In this document: piece after piece, positions 59,301 to 64,000 of the stretch
How the letters are laid out: every line of letters starts with the position of its first letter
Position numbering within the stretch: position 1 is the first letter of the stretch
NCBI GenBank assembly: GCA_932521035.1
Contig: OW051493.1
Location: 3,472,001 to 3,536,000, forward strand
Length of the DNA stretch: 64,000 nucleotides
Direction: 5' to 3'
Source of the DNA: Oscheius dolichura
Taxonomy: Eukaryota > Nematoda > Chromadorea > Rhabditida > Rhabditidae
Made by a program: the position numbers and the translations under genes
Notes under the pieces: generated by a model
Databases searched by the model: none
The model's input: the letters and a program-made list of their open reading frames with translations, nothing else
Told to the model about the DNA's origin: nothing

Positions 59301-59457
59301 GGAACTCGTCGCGGCCCTCGTTCCGGACGGGGAGAAGGCACATAAAGAGGTGAGGATCTTGGGAAGGGCAACGGGCCATTGGTCAGGAGAGGGGAGTTTT
59401 TACACTCGTTTCCAGCTGGTGCGGAGGGTCAAAAAGAACATGTTTAACACGGGATAA
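53374..59457 (+). CDS. MARCH-type membrane RING-CH E3 ubiquitin ligase
   Basis: Twelve or so exons join in consistent phase over 6 kb. The N-terminal half is basic and Ser-rich (SKTGEKLGTIEEEHFGRTQP, NKFSPFRRSRKRSLFFE, MGERIRLFSTGSFVTTSAQP, then a Cys-rich LLCRNCSTADVCCPKAQQ). The RING-CH domain is complete in C4HC3 order: CRICHCCWPSD, DPLISPCRCSGSLQYVHASC, HWLDISSRKL and ICELCLYKY. One transmembrane helix is clear (YYTLFICAIVLMIFSAVATV), followed by an acidic segment and the tail VRRVKKNMFNTG. Closest in kind to MARCH1/8-like ligases, which ubiquitinate membrane proteins for endocytosis. Only one helix is obvious, where MARCH1/8 have two. The introns up to about 58.9 kb are long and pyrimidine-rich. 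Confidence 0.85.
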
Positions 59458-59618
59458 GGAGAAAAACACATGATGGTCGAAGATCTTTTTGAATTTATTT
59501 GACGGTTATCCAGATTTTTCCCGAAATAGTGCCGCTTATACTCGAAATGAGACACCTAAACTATTTGCGAATACGAGGAATGAAGGCTAAAAGTTGAATC
59601 CTACTTTTGGAACCGAGA

Positions 59619-60140
59619 ATGATATTGCCCATCGAAAAATATATTCGACATGAGCTGGGTAACCTAAACAAGACGTTGATTTTTCAGATGGAGAACCTCC
59701 TGAGTACAATAACTCTCGTGTCTGCCATCGTCTTCTTCTTCTGTTTTTTTCTTTCAATGTATGCTCATGTCAAGGTATCTTTAATTTGTATCTTCCTTAA
59801 AAGATAGAATAATTTAGTCGGGTCTAAGTTTTTGCAATTATCTGGTTTTGTGCTGGAGTTCGAACCTCGAGTGGTCCATTGAGGAGTACAAGCAGTCACG
59901 CGACAGCCAGTATCTCAATAAGCTTGAAGAGTTACGAAGGAAAATCAATGGTTTGTTCACTTAAAGGGACACTGACACAGCTTCAACGCGCCCCGAGCAT
60001 TTGCGCTGAGCGCAAACCGCGAAAAGCTGTGTTAGTGTCCCTTTAACCTCTATTCCATAAATCTATCCATTTTAGAAAAAGCTAAAAAAGCAGCTGACGA
60101 GGTAGAACCGTTACGCAGTTCGGTTATTGTGATCGAATGA
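59619..60140 (+). CDS. Small single-pass membrane protein
   Basis: Two start codons are possible: 59619 (MILPIEKYIRHELGNLNK) or 59688 (MENLLSTITL), which directly abuts the acceptor gatttttcag and is the likelier trans-spliced start. A strong hydrophobic helix (TLVSAIVFFFCFFLSMY) is followed by SGLSFCNYLVLCWSSNLEWS and a charged coiled-coil tail (SQYLNKLEELRRKIN, EKAKKAADEVEPLRSSVIVI). I do not recognise the family. Size and layout fit small ER or mitochondrial membrane factors. The last intron (about 59951-60074) contains a palindromic element. Confidence 0.6.
59961..60046. mobile_element. Palindromic MITE-like element ending in TTAA
   Basis: This is an 86-bp near-perfect palindrome inside an intron. 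Arms of 23 bp (59961-59983 and 60024-60046, beginning TTAAAGGGACACTGACACAG) differ at one position. The centre holds a second stem, tttgcgc/gcgcaaa. The outer ends are TTAA on both sides, as expected for a TTAA-targeting (piggyBac-type) insertion or a non-autonomous relative, and the element is much more GC-rich than its host intron. Confidence 0.75.
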
Positions 60141-60363
60141 AGTGTCTTTCTTTGCGAGTCCTTCCCACGGGTCCTGATCTCTTCTAGGCGTCTAGGTACC
60201 TTTTGCCCGAAGTGCCGTATTCACTTTTCTAATTATTATAATAAATATTATAAAATGCTCAATTATTTCTCCGAAAGATAATAATAAAAGGAACCGACAT
60301 GCAATAAAGTTTACGAATACTTTTATCTATAAGCTACAATACGTTCCATAAAATTCTAGTTGC

Positions 60364-62057
60364 TTAATTGAATACAATGTTCTTCCCAAAACCTTTCTTC
60401 TCAGTGGTATATGTAGGCTTGGCCTTCTTCTGGACAATGGGAGGCGATCTAAAAATTATCAACAATTTAAAAGAGTTAATAAAAAAAGTTTACCGAATAG
60501 GGAGTGGCGGCTGTGGAAGCTCGCCGTACTGCTCCTCAAAGTATCTATAGAACGAACGGATCATTGCTTGTTGTCCACCGGCATATTCAAATTCTGTGAG
60601 CCGGCGAACGCCTAGATCAGCTAGTGTTCTCTCTCCTGTCAAAATATCATTTTGCACTTCCTGAAAAAAAGTATGTAACGACCCTTATTAGAAAACCTAC
60701 AACGAACTCCATCCATTCTCTGTTCAATGGTACCTTGCACTTAAAAATTTTCCCGTAAATTTCAGTAGCCAAGGTGAGAGCTGCAAAATAAGGATCCGGG
60801 ATGCCATGTCGCCGATAGCTAAAATAAAATAAATAAATGCAATACTGACAGCTTACTAGAAACCGAATTCTGGAAGGCAATGTGCCTTCAAATACATAAA
60901 GTCCATCAATTCGCTCAGTTGGTAGCAGTGCGGTCCTACAAATTCATAGACGTGTCCAGCGGTAGTAGGATCGCGCACAATGTAATCTATTCCCTTAGCG
61001 ACATCTCCTCCCTAAACATTATTGCCTCAAATTATTTACAAACACACCCAAATAGGCATTTTATACGTATGCTCTCCTTTTTTGTACAAGTATACAGTAT
61101 CATAGAAAGTCTTTCTCCAGCGACTTACATAAGGCTGAAAACTTCAAAATTGCGGAAAGAATTAATTGCTTACATAAATGAAACCGTCTAATTCGCCATA
61201 CATTACGGAAGGACGAATGATGGTAGCTGTGGGGAATTCTTCACGAACCGCTACTTCACCCAAACCCTAAAATATTTAACATTTATTATCAGCTATATAA
61301 GGCTTACTTTGCTGTGTAAAAATTCACTCTTGGACACAAAATGGCCTTTCTTGGGCTCAGTAGTAGCTCCCAGAGCAGACAGGTGAATAAAGCGTTCAAC
61401 CCCCATTTCACGGCATATCTTAGCAAGACGTCGCGTTCCGTTTTCGTTAGTTTCGTAGTATCCATATTTTCTTAAGCACATTACAGTCGAAACTAAAAAA
61501 CTTACTTCGTTGGAACGCGAGTACCAATAAGATTGACAACAACATTCGAGTATTTTACGACCTTTCTGATGCTCTCTTCGTCTTTCAGTTCAAATGGGAA
61601 GAAAAGGATCTGTCCAAGCTCACCAGGTATTTTGAGCTCACGAATATAATATGGATCTTGCCTATAAAATATAAATTTGATATAGCAAAGACAAATATAA
61701 GGACCTGTAAGGTATGATAATTTGCGATCCTTGTCTTGCCAGCCGATTGATTACAGGAGCACCGAGGAAACCTGTTGCGCCAAAAACAGTCACAACATTT
61801 CCAGAAAATGAAGCTCTACAAAAAAAACTAAACAATTCCAGATTAACTAACCTTCCACCTGTGCCCTTTTTGAATTGAGCCATCTGCGAGCTAACTTTCG
61901 GAGCAGGGGCATCTTGCTGCGGCTTGGTGGGGGCGACACTAAAAATAATTATTTTAAATAAAATGGAAAAATCGTACTTGTTACTCAACGGTGCTTGCTG
62001 TAGCACCAGCACAGTGGTGCGACTGGCTGGAGGATATCTACCCAAGAGGGACAGCAT
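60364..62057 (-). CDS. NDUFA9: NADH dehydrogenase complex I subunit NDUFA9 (39 kDa)
   Basis: This is an atypical short-chain dehydrogenase-fold accessory subunit of mitochondrial complex I. A presequence ([20 protein letters not shown]) leads to the Rossmann motif [20 protein letters not shown]. After it come [97 protein letters not shown] and a C-terminal region with [18 protein letters not shown]. Exons are compact with introns of about 40-60 nt. The acceptor cttttttag abuts the ATG. It diverges from Zwilch and converges on the small membrane-protein gene. Confidence 0.92.
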
Positions 62058-62638
62058 CTAAAAAAGTAGCAAATAATATGAACTAAAGAAAAAAACAAGA
62101 AGAAAAAAGGAGATGGGCAGAAGACTATTCATTTTTATGGAAAATAACAAAAGTAGTCAGAAATACATGCGAGCGTTGCATTAGTTGGTTACATTTTCTG
62201 CTTTAGCTTTTTCAGCCAAATATATTCTTTCGTACAAGAAATAATAATGAAAATTCGGAAGTGAATTTTATTTTTTATTCATGCCAAACAGAAACGGCGG
62301 GCTGGATAGAAGATTATTCGAATGTATCTTTCGCAGTAAAGTCTAAATAGAAGTACATATTGTCCTCAAAATTTAGAGCTACAAAATACAGTACCAACAT
62401 AAAAAACACAGTTACACGCCAACAAATAAAATTATAGCTTTACAGCACAGCTCATCGTCGACCGGCCGACGTAACTGTGCCCGTTTCGGCAGGCGGGAGA
62501 CGAAAATTTCTGAAAACTTCACATTCTTCCTTCTGTCACGACAACGACGTCGTTCGGTTTGTTTCATTTTCTAATTCTAATCAGCTTTTTGATTTGCTCT
62601 ATACTGCCAGCTTCCACCTAACACACATGCTTTTAGAG
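62058..62638. promoter_or_regulatory. Divergent promoter region, NDUFA9 / Zwilch
   Basis: This is about 580 bp between divergent genes. It is AT-rich, with a short GC-rich patch at about 62440-62500. The Zwilch side ends in catgcttttag two bases before the ATG. No gene is seen inside. Confidence 0.4.
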
Positions 62639-64000
62639 ATGAGACGTCGTGTTGTGCCTACTAACGAAGTTCCCATAATAAGGGATGCTGAAACGCTCTT
62701 TGGTAAAGAAGTCGTTATTTTTGATAATGGCAACTCTGATATTGAAATGAATGTTAGTTAATTTTATTACTTTGAAAAACACTTTCCAGACTGCAACAAC
62801 AAAGTCCTCTTCATCAAAAAGCATGCTTTCGGAGAGTGAAAGCTGGGCAGGCTCTCCATTGAAATTTGAATTCTTCAGTCTTACAAAAATGATGAAAGGA
62901 GCTGATTGGTCTGGTAATTGGTAGTATAAGCACTTTTAAACAGATTTTCTAGGTAAACGTTATTACAGAATGGTTACTTCTGATGAATATTTTGCATGTA
63001 ATCCAATGAGCACTCAAGAAGCAATGGAAAACCGATATCGGTTTAATTGTAACAAACTTGTCATCATTTGAAGTTCAGCCTTAGTTCAACTCCTACTGAA
63101 GATACTAAGATTAGTCATATTGAAGCTCCTGCCGTATTCTTCACTGATGCCAATGATCCATTGTCGACTGCATTTATGTCAGTCGCCCTTGAGAAAAACT
63201 ACACAGTCTCAACACACGGCCGTTTCCTTGGTTGGTCGTCATTTAAAATCTATTATTTACGTTTGTTATAGGAAAATTTGGCAATGAAGAAGAAAAGAAG
63301 CTGATTGTTTTGTCCCACCGTTTCAAGGGACTTTTCTCTACTTCCAAAGCAACTGCTGTCTACAACGTAAAAACTGTTCTGTTATGATCACCTATTGTGG
63401 TTCAGTTTTTGCCTATTCCTGCACCAGAAAGACGGTATACTGGATCTTACCCTTCGGAAATGTCAATGAAATTCACATGGACTAATAATATCACGGTTAC
63501 TATTTTTATTGTAAATTACTTCTGTAGTTTAGCCCACTTCTTATCTTACTGCTCCAGCTTCCAGTTCAAAAGTTACTATCCGATGTTCTCCTGGATGGAA
63601 AGATCCTCGTGTATCTCTTTTTGAAGAGACCTGCATTTTGGAACAGCTTTTGGTTAGAGCGGTTTTTAGATGATTTCATTTATTTCTTATAGTGTATGGC
63701 ACAGACACTTCGAGATGGCGTACCTATGATTTGGCCGAAAAATGATGATAAGGACGAAACTGTCCTTCCCCGAGTTCAGGCATTAATTGAACAGAGCAGT
63801 GTTGATAAACAAAATCCACTGAGCCATAGGTAAATTTACGATAGCATCAGATTAATAATGCTCAACATTTAGGTTCTTTGACTTCACCGAGCAACTGTTT
63901 GATATCCTCCGAGTTTGCACTGCAAGTGATACACTTGTAGCTGCACTGAAACTTGTCTTCAACGCTCTTAGGGATAACAAAATTAACACAATTGTAAGTC
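62639..64000 (+). CDS. ZWILCH: Zwilch, RZZ kinetochore complex subunit (partial)
   Basis: This is the 5' part of a gene matching Zwilch, a subunit of the Rod-Zw10-Zwilch complex that recruits dynein and checkpoint proteins to kinetochores. Matching stretches are AVFFTDANDPLSTAFMSVAL (family: WVRCDSSDPEGTCWLGAEL), NFLPIPAPERRYTGSYPSEM, SKVTIRCSPGWKDPRVSLFE, CMAQTLRDGVPMIWP (family: LADGLRTGVTEWLEP) and RFFDFTEQLFDILRVCTASD (family: DFAEQLW). The start follows cttttag by two bases. Introns are about 40 nt. The frame is still open in the last exon, so the C-terminal part lies beyond the window. Confidence 0.8.

Noticed and set aside
59850-59870. tRNA-like B-box string (ggagttcgaacctcgag)
   Set aside because: It lies in a coding exon of the small membrane-protein gene and no A-box or cloverleaf surrounds it.
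1-64000. CRISPR arrays, prokaryotic operons, rRNA genes
   Set aside because: No regularly spaced direct repeats or rRNA-like sequence were seen, and the spliced gene structure shows a eukaryotic nuclear genome.

Overview
The window is eukaryotic and most likely from a nematode. Genes are split by very small introns, many of 33-50 nt, with TTTCAG-type 3' ends. In most genes an unpaired 3' splice acceptor lies 0-10 nt upstream of the ATG, which is the mark of spliced-leader trans-splicing. The gene content also fits: an NRF-6-type acyltransferase, a divergent Cys-loop channel, a secreted ShKT protein, an HNF4-type nuclear receptor relic and an M13 neprilysin. I cannot name the species. All exon structures below were read by eye from splice signals and family similarity.

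The sequence alternates between two kinds of DNA. GC-rich blocks (about 1-14.2 kb, 25.8-37.9 kb and 45.6-59.5 kb) carry genes that look membrane-bound, secreted or tissue-specific, with pyrimidine-rich flanks and some kilobase introns. AT-rich blocks (about 14.3-25.8 kb, 37.9-45.5 kb and 59.5-64 kb) carry compact housekeeping genes. The borders coincide with gene borders.

GC block 1 holds an NRF-6-like acyltransferase (+), an FHA/coiled-coil acidic protein (+), a CRAL-TRIO/GOLD lipid-transfer protein (+), an orphan four-helix membrane protein (+) and a Cys-loop ligand-gated channel (-). AT block 1 holds a minus-strand run of NDUFA11-like, LAMTOR1-like and RCC1-repeat genes, then UBE4 and PDHA1 in tandem on the plus strand. 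Both runs have gaps of about 225-260 bp and could be operons.

GC block 2 holds a secreted PT-rich protein ending in a ShKT domain and a neprilysin with two mutually compatible 5' exons. AT block 2 holds an SLC7-type amino-acid transporter and an unknown gene upstream of it (both -), and an unknown basic protein (+) followed by a 203-bp inverted-repeat element.

GC block 3 holds a Lys-rich single-pass protein (-), a decayed nuclear receptor (-), a duplicated-repeat protein (-), an unknown protein (+) and a MARCH-type E3 ligase (+). AT block 3 holds a small membrane protein whose intron carries a palindromic TTAA-ended element (+), NDUFA9 (-) and the 5' part of the kinetochore gene Zwilch (+, cut by the window end).
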